From Sorangium cellulosum So0157-2 (GTDB lineage Bacteria > Myxococcota_A > Polyangia > Polyangiales > Polyangiaceae): a stretch of 64,000 nt of DNA. The translations under genes and the position numbers were made by a program. Below, in pieces: positions 8,159 to 16,326 of this stretch. Location: positions 6,373,501 through 6,437,500 of the forward strand of contig NC_021658.1 of NCBI RefSeq assembly GCF_000418325.1, written 5' to 3'. Under the pieces are notes generated by a model that had not been told where the DNA came from, ran no database searches, and worked only from the letters and a program-made list of their open reading frames with translations. Each line of letters starts with the position of its first letter. The first letter of the stretch is position 1.

Positions 8159-9205
8159 ATGTCCACGCCTCGCTACTTGGTCACCGGCGGTGCCGGGTTC
8201 ATCGGAAGCAACCTCGTCGCGGCGCTGACCGCGGCCGGGGAGCGGGTCCGCGTCCTCGATAACCTCGCGACGGGCCGGTGGGAGAACCTCGACGGGCTCC
8301 CGCACCAGTCGTCGATCGAGCGCATCACCGGGGACATCCGGGACGCGGCGGCGGTCGCGGCGGCGGCGAAGGGGGTCGAGGTCATCCTCCACCAGGCCGC
8401 GCTCGGCTCGGTCCCGCGCAGCGTCGAGACGCCGGTCGAGTCGAACGCCGTCAACGTCGGCGGCACGGTCACGGTGCTCGACGTGGCGCGCCGGCAGGGC
8501 GTGCGCCGCGTGATCTTCGCCGCGTCCTCCAGCGCGTACGGCGAGACGCCCGTCCTCCCGAAGCACGAGGCCATGGAGCCGATGCCGCTCTCGCCCTACG
8601 CCGTCACGAAGCTCGCCTGCGAGCATTACATGAAGGTCTTCGCGGGCATCTACGGCATCGAGACCCTGAGCCTTCGCTACTTCAACGTCTTCGGGCCGAA
8701 CCAGACGCCGGACGGCGCCTACGCCGCGGCGATCCCGCGGTTCATCGACGCCGCCCTGCAGAACCGGTCGATCCCGATCTACGGCGACGGGGAGCAGACG
8801 CGCGACTTCTGCTTCATCGAGAACACCGTCCTCGCGAACCTGCTCGGCGCCACGTCGCCGAAGAAGTTCAAGGGCGAGATCATCAACATCGCCGGCGGCC
8901 GCAGGATCGGGCTGAACGAGCTCTGCAGGGAGATCTCGCGGGTCCTCGGGCGCGACGTCGCGATCGAGCACCTCCCGCCCCGCGCGGGGGACATCCGCCA
9001 CTCGCTCGCCGACATCTCGCGCGCGGCCGAGCTCATCGGGTACGAGCCCCGCGTGCGCTGGGAGGACGGCATCGCCCCCACGGTCACGTACCTGCGGACG
9101 CTCCGCGAGAAGGGCCCCGCGGCCGCGTCGGCCACGGTCACCTGTGGCAAGGTTCCGCTGCCCAAGGCCCAAGCGGCCACGGACACCGGGCACCAGGCGA
9201 GCTAG
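8159..9205 (+). CDS. NAD-dependent nucleotide-sugar epimerase (extended SDR)
   Basis: A 348-residue extended short-chain dehydrogenase that acts on a UDP-sugar. GGAGFIG at residues 10-16 is the NAD-binding glycine motif, D35 binds the ribose, Ser123-125 and Y147-x3-K151 form the catalytic set, and the RYFNVFGPNQ segment is typical of UDP-hexose 4-epimerases. QAALGSVPRS after the NAD domain resembles the UDP-GlcNAc/UDP-GalNAc C4-epimerase group (WbpP/TviC type) more than GalE. It would supply sugars for surface polysaccharide, but no glycosyltransferases are adjacent, so the exact substrate is inferred. Confidence 0.88.
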   Translation: MSTPRYLVTGGAGFIGSNLVAALTAAGERVRVLDNLATGRWENLDGLPHQSSIERITGDIRDAAAVAAAAKGVEVILHQAALGSVPRSVETPVESNAVNVGGTVTVLDVARRQGVRRVIFAASSSAYGETPVLPKHEAMEPMPLSPYAVTKLACEHYMKVFAGIYGIETLSLRYFNVFGPNQTPDGAYAAAIPRFIDAALQNRSIPIYGDGEQTRDFCFIENTVLANLLGATSPKKFKGEIINIAGGRRIGLNELCREISRVLGRDVAIEHLPPRAGDIRHSLADISRAAELIGYEPRVRWEDGIAPTVTYLRTLREKGPAAASATVTCGKVPLPKAQAATDTGHQAS

Positions 9206-9222
9206 GTAGAGCGGAGCGGCCC

Positions 9223-10101
9223 GTGCGGAGCATGACCGGCTTCGGGCTCGGTGACGCTTCGCTCACCGAAGGGCGCGTGGTCGCCGAGATCCGCTCGGTG
9301 AACCAGCGCTTCCTCGACGTGCGCGCGCGGCTCCCGCGCGAGCTCGTCGATCTGACGATGTTCGCCGAACAGGTGGCGCGCGAGCGCCTGCGCCGAGGGC
9401 GCATCGAGATCATCGTGCGCACCGAGGGGGCGGTGCTGGCCCCGAGCACGCTCGACAAGGCGAAGGCGCGCGCGGCGTTCCGCGCGCTCGCCGAGCTCCG
9501 CGACGAGCTCGCGCCGGGCGCGGACGTGCCGCTCTCGCTGCTCTGCGCGGTGCCGGACCTCTTCGCCCCCGCGGGCGGCCACGAGATCGCCGCCGTCCGC
9601 GCCGCGCTCAAGCTCGCGATCGAGCGCGCGATCGACGCGATGGAGGGCATGTGCCACCGCGAGGGCGAGGCGCTCGCCAGCGACATGCGCGGCCGGGTGG
9701 CGACGCTCCGCGCGCTCGCCTCCGAGGTGGTGGCGCGCGCCGACGACGCGCGCGAGGCGCTCCGGCGCCGCCTGCGCGAGCGCGTCGAGCGCCTGCTCCA
9801 GGGGATCGAGAGCGGCTTCGAGGCGGCGCGGATCGAGGCGGAGGTGATGCTGCTGGCCGAGCGCAGCGACATCACCGAGGAGGTCACCCGCCTCCGGAGC
9901 CACCTCGACCAGTTCGGCGGCGCGCTCGCGGCGCCGGGCGGCGACCCCTGCGGAAGGAGGCTCGACTTCCTGCTCCAGGAGATGGTACGCGAGGCGAACA
10001 CGCTGGGCTCCAAGGCGCAGGACGCCGCCATCTCCCAACACGTCGTGGCGATGAAGGTGGAGCTCGAACGCCTGCGGGAGCAGGTCCAGAACATCGAGTG
10101 A
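9223..10101 (+). CDS. yicC: YicC family endoribonuclease-like protein
   Basis: A 292-residue protein beginning VRSMTGFG, the invariant N-terminus of YicC proteins. GTG at 9223 is chosen because family members begin M-x-R-S-M-T-G-F-G. The C-terminal part carries the conserved RLDFLLQEMVREANTLGSKAQD-type block (about residues 245-270), the most conserved stretch of the family, and the ending is also typical. In E. coli YicC is an RNase that affects small RNA stability. Its position just 9 bp before gmk repeats the common yicC-gmk pairing. Confidence 0.93.
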   Translation: MRSMTGFGLGDASLTEGRVVAEIRSVNQRFLDVRARLPRELVDLTMFAEQVARERLRRGRIEIIVRTEGAVLAPSTLDKAKARAAFRALAELRDELAPGADVPLSLLCAVPDLFAPAGGHEIAAVRAALKLAIERAIDAMEGMCHREGEALASDMRGRVATLRALASEVVARADDAREALRRRLRERVERLLQGIESGFEAARIEAEVMLLAERSDITEEVTRLRSHLDQFGGALAAPGGDPCGRRLDFLLQEMVREANTLGSKAQDAAISQHVVAMKVELERLREQVQNIE

Positions 10102-10110
10102 CAGGAGAGC

Positions 10111-10749
10111 ATGTCGACCGAAGCACTCAGTGACGACTTCCTCCTCCTCATCGTGTCGTCCCCGTCCGGCGCGGGGAAGACGACGCTCTGCGGGAGGCTG
10201 CGCAGCGAGTTCCCCGACCTGCGCTTCTCGGTCTCTCACACGACGCGGCGCCCGCGCCCGAACGAGGTCGACGGGCGCGAGTACCACTTCGTCGACCCGA
10301 GCACGTTCGAGCAGATGATCCGCATCGGCGCGTTCGCCGAGTGGGCCCGCGTGCACGATCACCTCTACGGCACGAGCCTGAAGGAGATCGAGATCGCCCG
10401 GGCCACGGCGCGCGGCGTCCTCTTCGACATCGATCACCAGGGCGCGAGGCAGATCAAGGCGAGCCTGCCCGAGGCGGTCGCCGTGTTCATCCTGCCCCCG
10501 TCGCTCGCCGAGCTCGAGCGGCGCCTGCGCGGCCGCGGCACCGAGGACGAGCCGACGACGCTGCGGCGCCTCCGCAACGCGAAGGGGGAGATCGAGCACT
10601 ACGGCTTCTTCGACTACGTGATCGTGAACGACGAGATCAACCGCGCGTACGAGCAGCTGAGGTCGCTCGTCTTTGCCGAGCGGTGCCGCCGGCAGCGGCG
10701 CGCGGCGCTCTGCGAGCGGCTGCTCTCCGAGCGGAGGTTCGAGCGATGA
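10111..10749 (+). CDS. gmk: Guanylate kinase
   Basis: A 212-residue kinase converting GMP (or dGMP) and ATP to GDP and ADP. The P-loop SSPSGAGKTT lies at residues 16-25. The GMP-binding region shows SHTTRRPRPNEVDGREYHF, and DIDHQGARQI and IFILPPS-like segments follow in the expected order. AGGAG precedes ATG 10111. Its last bases overlap the ATG of the MTA phosphorylase gene (ATGA at 10746-10749), so translation is coupled. It is part of a purine-nucleotide cluster with yicC and two salvage genes. Confidence 0.95.
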   Translation: MSTEALSDDFLLLIVSSPSGAGKTTLCGRLRSEFPDLRFSVSHTTRRPRPNEVDGREYHFVDPSTFEQMIRIGAFAEWARVHDHLYGTSLKEIEIARATARGVLFDIDHQGARQIKASLPEAVAVFILPPSLAELERRLRGRGTEDEPTTLRRLRNAKGEIEHYGFFDYVIVNDEINRAYEQLRSLVFAERCRRQRRAALCERLLSERRFER

Positions 10750-11633
10750 GCGAAGGCGCGACGCGCGACGTGCTCGCCATCATCGGCGGCAGCGGGCTCT
10801 ACGAGATGGGGTGGCTGGAGGACGTCGAGGAGGTCTCGGTGTCCACGCCCTTCGGGCTGCCGAGCGACGTGGTGCTCCGCGGACAGGTCAAGGGCGGCGA
10901 CGCGACCGTGCTCTTCCTGCCGCGCCACGGCCGCGGGCACCGCTTCTCCCCGTCGACGATCAACTACCGCGCGAACATCTGCGCGCTGAAGATGCTCGGC
11001 GCGACGCACGTGCTCAGCGTGAGCGCCGTGGGCTCCCTGCGCGAGCAGATCGAGCCCGGCGACCTCGTCGTCGTCGACCAGTTCCTCGATTTCACGAAGC
11101 GCCGGATCTCCACGTTCTTCGACGACGGCGTGGTCGCCCACGTGCCGTTCGCCGATCCGGTGTGCCCGTTCATGGCGAGCGCCGTCTACGAGGCCGCGCG
11201 CGCCACCGCCGCGCGCGTCCACCGCGGCGGCACGTACGTCTGCATCGAGGGCCCGCAGTTCTCGACGAGGGCCGAGAGCCACATGTTCCGGTCCCTCGGC
11301 GCGGACGTCATCGGGATGACCAACCTGCCCGAGGCCAAGCTCGCGCGCGAGGCGGAGCTCCCCTACGCCACGCTCGCGCTCACGACCGACTTCGACTGCT
11401 GGCACGTGACCGAGGAGGCGGTGAGCGTCGAGGCGGTCATCGCCGTGCTGAACCGCAACATCGTGCACGCGCGGAACGTCGCGAAGGCCCTCGCCCACGG
11501 CCTCCCGGATGTGTCGCAGAGCCCGGCGCGCCATGCGCTGCGGAGCTCCATCATGACCTCGGCCAGCGCGACCTCGCCCGACGCGCAGGCGCGGCTCGAG
11601 TGGCTCATCGGCCCCCGGCACAAGGCCGACTGA
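10746..11633 (+). CDS. mtnP: S-methyl-5'-thioadenosine (purine nucleoside) phosphorylase
   Basis: A 295-residue enzyme of the PNP/MTAP family, which cleaves methylthioadenosine with phosphate to adenine and methylthioribose 1-phosphate. IIGGSGLY (12-19) is the phosphate-binding start, FLPRHGRGH and the NYRANICALK region follow, then the SAVGSLRE block, CIEGPQFSTRAES and the MTNLPEAKLAREAELPY-type active-site block ending in TTDFDCW. The family also includes inosine and guanosine phosphorylases, and substrate choice cannot be fixed by eye. The ATGA overlap with gmk indicates one operon. Confidence 0.9.
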   Translation: MSEGATRDVLAIIGGSGLYEMGWLEDVEEVSVSTPFGLPSDVVLRGQVKGGDATVLFLPRHGRGHRFSPSTINYRANICALKMLGATHVLSVSAVGSLREQIEPGDLVVVDQFLDFTKRRISTFFDDGVVAHVPFADPVCPFMASAVYEAARATAARVHRGGTYVCIEGPQFSTRAESHMFRSLGADVIGMTNLPEAKLAREAELPYATLALTTDFDCWHVTEEAVSVEAVIAVLNRNIVHARNVAKALAHGLPDVSQSPARHALRSSIMTSASATSPDAQARLEWLIGPRHKAD

Positions 11634-11750
11634 GCGTGCCCCCCGGCGCAAGCTGTCGCCGTCTCGCCCGGCCACGCGGGCGCGGCGACGGCGCCGCTGA
11701 AACAAAACGCGCGGCTAGCGGCTGCGCGCAAACCCGAATAAGAGGCTTCT

Positions 11751-12677
11751 GTGACGACCTCCTCCGCGATCCTCATCATCGGCTCGATGGCCTTCGACGA
11801 CCTCGAGCTCCCCTCCGGCAGCGCCAAGAACGTCGTGGGTGGCTCGGCCACGTACTCGGCGTTCGCTGCCTCGTGCTTCGCTCCGGTGCGCACGGTGGCC
11901 GTGGTCGGCGACGACTTCCCCGAGGAGACGCTCGCGGCGATGCGCGCCCGCGGCATCGCCGTCGAGGGCGTCGAGCGCGCGCCGGGGAAGACGTTCCGCT
12001 GGGCCGGTCGCTACGACGTCGATCTCATCCACCGCACGACGCTCGACACGCAGCTCAACGTGTTCGCGTCGTTCGCGCCGAAGCTGCCGGAGGCGTACCG
12101 CGACACGCCCTTCCTCCTGCTCGGCAACATCCACCCCGCGCTCCAGCTCGACGTGCTCGAGCAGGTCCGCTCGCCGCGCTTCGTCCTCGCGGACACGATG
12201 AACTTCTGGATCGAGGGGGAGCCGAAGGCGGTCGCGGCGATGCTGCGCCGCATCGACACGCTCGTCGTCAACGACGAGGAGGCGCGCCAGCTCTCGGGCA
12301 AGTACAACATCCGCCGCGCCGCCAAGGAGATCCTGTCCCGCGGGCCGCGCCGGCTGATCATCAAGCGCGGCGAGCACGGCGCGCTGCTCTTCGACGAGGA
12401 GGGCGTGTTCGCGGCGCCCGGCTTCCCGCTCGAGGACGTCGTCGATCCGACGGGCGCCGGCGACGCCTTCGCCGGCGGGCTCATCGGTTACCTCGCGGGC
12501 CAGCCGGAGGTCACGCCGCTCGCGCTCCGGCGCGGCATGCTCCACGCGACGGCGACGGCGTCGTTCTGCGTCGAGGCGGTGGGCACGCAGCGGATCGCGA
12601 AGGTGACGCGCGCCGACATCACGGCGCGCCTCACCGAGATCCGGGCGCTCTACGAGTTCGGCGCGAGCACGATGTGA
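11751..12677 (+). CDS. PfkB-family carbohydrate/nucleoside kinase
   Basis: A 308-residue ribokinase-fold kinase. GGSATYSA near residue 30 is the N-terminal substrate-binding glycine motif. The C-terminal PfkB signature DPTGAGDAFAGG (about 233-244) holds the catalytic Asp and anion hole. The start is GTG 11751. It lies about 117 bp after the MTA phosphorylase gene and in the same direction, so a role in nucleoside or methylthioribose-related salvage is plausible. Adenosine kinase or another sugar kinase is equally possible from sequence alone. Confidence 0.85.
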   Translation: MTTSSAILIIGSMAFDDLELPSGSAKNVVGGSATYSAFAASCFAPVRTVAVVGDDFPEETLAAMRARGIAVEGVERAPGKTFRWAGRYDVDLIHRTTLDTQLNVFASFAPKLPEAYRDTPFLLLGNIHPALQLDVLEQVRSPRFVLADTMNFWIEGEPKAVAAMLRRIDTLVVNDEEARQLSGKYNIRRAAKEILSRGPRRLIIKRGEHGALLFDEEGVFAAPGFPLEDVVDPTGAGDAFAGGLIGYLAGQPEVTPLALRRGMLHATATASFCVEAVGTQRIAKVTRADITARLTEIRALYEFGASTM

Positions 12678-12756
12678 AGCCCGCCCCGGCGCGGGCCGGG
12701 GTCGAGGGCCTGCCGTGTGCGGTCGCTGTTCACCTTCCGGCGCATAGCCGTGCTAG

Positions 12757-13419
12757 ATGACCGTCAAAGTGAACATGAACCTCACCACCCGTACACTCGC
12801 AGGCATCGCCTTGCTGGCACCCCTTGTCACCGGCTGCGCGGCACGCACGGCGCCGTTCGACGAGATGGACAAGGCGCAGATCACCGTGCTCCGCCTCCAG
12901 GGGCAGGAGCTGGCCCCGACGCCGACGGCGACCGCGGCCCCCACCCTCATCCCGGGGATCCCGCCCGAGCTCCAGCAGATGGGGCAGGCCGCTCTCCAGG
13001 GGCTGCAGCAGGCGCTCCCCGGCCTCATCCCGCCCAACCTCATCCCGGGGCAGACCGCGACCGCGCCGACGCTGCCCGCCCAGCCCCGCTTCAAGAACTT
13101 CGTCATCCTCCAGCAGCGCCAGCTCACGACCAGCGACGCCGACGAGGAGCTCAAGGACCAGATCCTCGACGTCTTCGGCGACGAGGACAGCTTCACGGCG
13201 GACCGCGGCAACTGCTTCTACCCGGGCCTGGGCATCTCCATCATCCGGCCGAACAACCCCACGCCGGTCGATCTGCTCGTCTCGTTCTCGTGCAACCAGG
13301 CGATGGGAGACGGCTTCCGCTGGCCCTATGCGGTCAACGGCTTCTCGCCGGAGACCCACCAGAAGCTCAGCGAGATCTACCAGCAGCTGTGGGGACAGGC
13401 GGTCCCGCCCGGCGCGTGA
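12757..13419 (+). CDS. Lipoprotein of unknown function
   Basis: A 220-residue lipoprotein with the signal peptide ending LVTGC. ATG 12757 and ATG 12775 are both possible starts; 12775 gives the cleaner signal peptide (lipobox Cys21) and neither has a strong ribosome-binding site. After the lipobox there is a Pro/Thr/Gln-rich region (residues 40-110), then a compact domain with two cysteines (DRGNCFYPG and SFSCNQAMGDG) that could be disulfide-bonded. No family is recognised. It sits between the kinase of the nucleotide cluster and a Ser/Thr kinase gene. Confidence 0.75.
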   Translation: MTVKVNMNLTTRTLAGIALLAPLVTGCAARTAPFDEMDKAQITVLRLQGQELAPTPTATAAPTLIPGIPPELQQMGQAALQGLQQALPGLIPPNLIPGQTATAPTLPAQPRFKNFVILQQRQLTTSDADEELKDQILDVFGDEDSFTADRGNCFYPGLGISIIRPNNPTPVDLLVSFSCNQAMGDGFRWPYAVNGFSPETHQKLSEIYQQLWGQAVPPGA

Positions 13420-13458
13420 TCTCCCGACGCGGCGGAGCGCTCCTCCACGCCGCGTTTC

Positions 13459-13474
13459 TGTGACCAGCATCACA
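13459..13474. promoter_or_regulatory. CRP-type operator TGTGA-N6-TCACA
   Basis: TGTGACCAGCATCACA is a perfect match to the symmetric CRP consensus half-sites. It is centred about 94 bp before the kinase start at 13561. A -10-like TAGACT lies at 13500-13505, placing the site near the -41 to -45 spacing of CRP class II promoters. The window encodes a Crp/Fnr protein whose recognition helix keeps the RETV core. Confidence 0.5.
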
Positions 13475-13560
13475 TAACGTGCCTGCCGGGCCCGGATGCT
13501 AGACTTGCTCAAGCTTTCCGGGCTCCCTGCATTTCGGCCCGGAGCGCGCCGCACGACGTC

Positions 13561-15201
13561 ATGATCCCCCAACCCCAGCTGTTGCCGGGAAAGGAGCTCG
13601 GCCATTACGAGCTCCTCCTGCCGATCGCGCAGGGGGGCATGGCTACGGTGTGGGCCGCGCGCCGCAGGGGCCATCGCGGGTTCCAGAAGACGGTCGCCAT
13701 CAAGACGATGCTGCCGTCGCTCTCGGAGGACGCCCAGTTCGAGTCGATGTTCCTCGAGGAGGCGAGGCTCGCCTCGGGGATCCACCACCCGAACGTCGCC
13801 GAGATCCTCGACCTCGGGGAGCAGGGCGACGTCCTCTACATCGTGATGGAGTGGGTCGACGGCGAGGCGCTGTCGGTCATCGCGCGGGCGGCCAACAAGA
13901 GCGGCGTGGCGATCCCGCTGCGCATCGCGCTCCGCGTCCTGAGCCGCGCTTGCCTCGGCCTGCACGCCGCGCACGAGCTCCGCGATCCGCAGAACGACGA
14001 TCAGCTGCTCGGGCTCGTGCACCGCGACGTGTCGCCCCAGAACATCCTCGTGACGTACGACGGCCACGTGAAGCTCGTGGACTTCGGCGTCGCCAAGGCG
14101 ACCAACCGCTCCGGCAACGACACGACCGCGGGCCAGATCAAGGGCAAGGTCCCGTACATGTCCCCGGAGCAGGCGCGGGGCGAGCGGATCGATCGGCGCA
14201 CCGACATCTTCGCGATGGGCATCGTGCTCTACAAGCTCACGACCGGGGATCATCCGTTCACCGCGGAGAACGATCTCCTCACGCTGCAGCACATCACCTC
14301 GCGGCCAGCGCTGTCGCCCCGCCTGAAGAACCCGGATTTCCCCGCCGACCTGGAGCACGTGCTGATGACGTGCCTCCAGAAGGACCCGGACAAGCGGTAC
14401 CAGACGATGCTCGACCTGGAGGGCGCGCTCGAGGCCGTGCTGGCGAAGGAGCCGACGGTGACGGACCACGACGTCGGGGCGTTCGTGCGCGGGCTCCTCG
14501 GGGAGCGCAATCAGCGCCGGCGCGCCGCGCTGCGCGACACGGTCCGCATGCTCGACGAGCGCGCGTCGCACCCGCCCGAGGTGATGCTCGTTCGCGACAG
14601 CATCAGCGAGTTCTTCTTCACGCAGCTCCCCCCTGGCCACCCGAACGCACAGCTCCCCACGATCCGCGCGAGCGCTCCCTCGCTCTCGCAGCCGGTGCTG
14701 CTGCCCGAGGCGCTGCCGCAGAGCTCGCCAGGCCAGGAGACGCCGCTCAGCCCGATCGAGGTCCCCGCGGCGCGGAGTCGCTCGGGAACACTGGCGGCAG
14801 CCGCGGCGCTCGCGCTCGTCACGGCGCTCGGCGCGGGCATGGTGTGGCACCGGCAGCGGTCCGCACCGCAGCCGATCGCGCCCGAGCAGGCCGCGGTGGT
14901 CGACCGCAGCGCGGGCGCCGCGGCGGCAGCCGCCCCGGCGTCGGCCAGCGCCGCCGCGATCCAGGCCGACGGCAACGAGACCGGCGCCGTACCGGCCCGC
15001 GACCCGATCGCCGCCGCCGGTCCCGAGGAGCGCGGGACCGGTGCTCCGAGCCGGGCGGCCAAAGGCGCGCCGGCGGCCGCTGGCCCCGCGGCGCCGAGCG
15101 CGGCGGCCGCAGCATCGAGCGCCGCGAGCGCGCGCAAAGCCATCCCGACCAAGCCTCCTTCGACGCGGTGGGTGCCGACCGTCACCGATCCCGGGTTTTG
15201 A
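13561..15201 (+). CDS. Membrane-anchored Ser/Thr protein kinase
   Basis: A 546-residue eukaryote-like kinase. The kinase domain spans about residues 15-290, with glycine loop IAQGGMATV (22-30), ATP-binding Lys48 (VAIKTM), catalytic loop HRDVSPQN (154-161) and DFG within VDFGVAKA. The usual HRDLKPxN Lys is replaced by Ser, a variant I know from myxobacterial kinases. SPEQARGE marks the activation segment end. A Pro-rich linker leads to one transmembrane helix near 405-428 and an Ala-rich periplasmic tail of about 115 residues. A CRP-type site lies upstream. The stop overlaps the next start codon (TTGA), so a paired role is likely. Confidence 0.92.
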   Translation: MIPQPQLLPGKELGHYELLLPIAQGGMATVWAARRRGHRGFQKTVAIKTMLPSLSEDAQFESMFLEEARLASGIHHPNVAEILDLGEQGDVLYIVMEWVDGEALSVIARAANKSGVAIPLRIALRVLSRACLGLHAAHELRDPQNDDQLLGLVHRDVSPQNILVTYDGHVKLVDFGVAKATNRSGNDTTAGQIKGKVPYMSPEQARGERIDRRTDIFAMGIVLYKLTTGDHPFTAENDLLTLQHITSRPALSPRLKNPDFPADLEHVLMTCLQKDPDKRYQTMLDLEGALEAVLAKEPTVTDHDVGAFVRGLLGERNQRRRAALRDTVRMLDERASHPPEVMLVRDSISEFFFTQLPPGHPNAQLPTIRASAPSLSQPVLLPEALPQSSPGQETPLSPIEVPAARSRSGTLAAAAALALVTALGAGMVWHRQRSAPQPIAPEQAAVVDRSAGAAAAAAPASASAAAIQADGNETGAVPARDPIAAAGPEERGTGAPSRAAKGAPAAAGPAAPSAAAAASSAASARKAIPTKPPSTRWVPTVTDPGF

Positions 15202-16232
15202 GCGGCCGAAGGACGCGGCAGCTCCGCGACGCGCTCGTCCTGGCGGCGAGCCTTGGCGTCATGGGCGGCGTGCTGCTGCTTCGCCGGAGCCGCGAGCCCA
15301 GCGCGTCGCCGGTCCCGGCTCCGGCGAGCGCGCCCGCAGCGCCGTCGCCGCTGCCCAGGGGCGGCGAGCCCGAGCGGCTCGCGCTCGAGGAGCGCGAAGC
15401 GCAGGCGGGCTGCGACTTCGCCGACCACGGCTTCGGCGGCTACGAGCGCTGGCGCCCGCTGCCGCTGGGCAGGCTCCTCGTCCCGCCGGCGCGCGCGATG
15501 TCCGCGGAGGGCGGCTACGATCTGCTCGTCCACTTCCACGGCGCAGAGGCCATCCGAAAGGTGCTGGCTCCCAGGGACATGGAGCTGGTCATCGCCGGGA
15601 TCGACCTGGGGACCCGCTCCAGCGACTACGCGCGCGGCCTCGAGGTCGGCGGCTGGGACGCGCTGCTCCAGGCGATCGACCGCGAGGTCGGCGCCGTGAC
15701 CGGGATCGCGGGCGCGCGCGCGCGCCGCCTCATGCTGTCGTCCTGGAGCGCCGGATCGGGCGCGATCGGGAGGATCGTCGAGCGCGGGAGCAGCCACGTG
15801 GACGCCTTGATCCTGCTCGACTCGCTCTATGCCTCTTACATGCCGGGCCAGACGTCGCTCGTGCAGGGCCAGCTCGCGCCGTACGTCGCCCTCGCGAACG
15901 CCGCCGCGCGCGGCGCGCCGGTCTTCTACCTGACGCACACCGAGATCCCGACGAGCGGCTACGCGTCGACGAAGGAGGTGGCCTCCTTCCTGCTGAGCGA
16001 GCTCGGAGCCAGCCCCATCGCGGTGACCTCCAGCGGCGACGGCGCGCCGCCTAATACGCCCGGCCTCGGCGCCGAGGGCGCGGGCGAGGCGCTGCGGCTC
16101 ACCCGGATGTACGACGGGGGCAGCCTCTACGTGCGCGGCTACGCCGGCTCGGGCCCCGGCGAACACTGCGCGCAGCTGCGGCTGCTCCCCACGATCCTGG
16201 CGGAGCACGTGCTGCCGGCGCTCGGCCGTTGA
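15198..16232 (+). CDS. Alpha/beta-hydrolase-like secreted or membrane-anchored protein
   Basis: A 344-residue protein reading from TTG 15198, which overlaps the kinase stop codon as TTGA. An internal ATG near 15260 is a weaker alternative. A hydrophobic segment (about residues 10-27) is a membrane anchor or signal, followed by a Pro/Ala linker. The body has DLLVHFHGAE (a beta-strand with an HG oxyanion-type turn) and LMLSSWSAGSGA, a serine nucleophile elbow of the form S-W-S-A-G, then DALILLDSLY and FYLTHTEIPT. This order matches alpha/beta hydrolases (poly-ester/feruloyl esterase-like), with the nucleophile Ser in SWSAG. The substrate is unknown. The coupling with the kinase is the main contextual clue. 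Confidence 0.78.
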   Translation: MSGRRTRQLRDALVLAASLGVMGGVLLLRRSREPSASPVPAPASAPAAPSPLPRGGEPERLALEEREAQAGCDFADHGFGGYERWRPLPLGRLLVPPARAMSAEGGYDLLVHFHGAEAIRKVLAPRDMELVIAGIDLGTRSSDYARGLEVGGWDALLQAIDREVGAVTGIAGARARRLMLSSWSAGSGAIGRIVERGSSHVDALILLDSLYASYMPGQTSLVQGQLAPYVALANAAARGAPVFYLTHTEIPTSGYASTKEVASFLLSELGASPIAVTSSGDGAPPNTPGLGAEGAGEALRLTRMYDGGSLYVRGYAGSGPGEHCAQLRLLPTILAEHVLPALGR

Positions 16233-16326
16233 GGCGCCGCCGCGCAGGCGACGCGCGCGGGGCCCTCCCCGCGGCAGGCGCGCCGGCGACGCCGCGCGCG
16301 CCCGGTGAGGCGGCGGCTGCCGCCGC

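Noticed and set aside
9202..10599. 465-codon minus-strand frame opposite yicC-gmk
   Set aside because: Shadow frame; the plus-strand YicC and guanylate kinase motifs are unambiguous.
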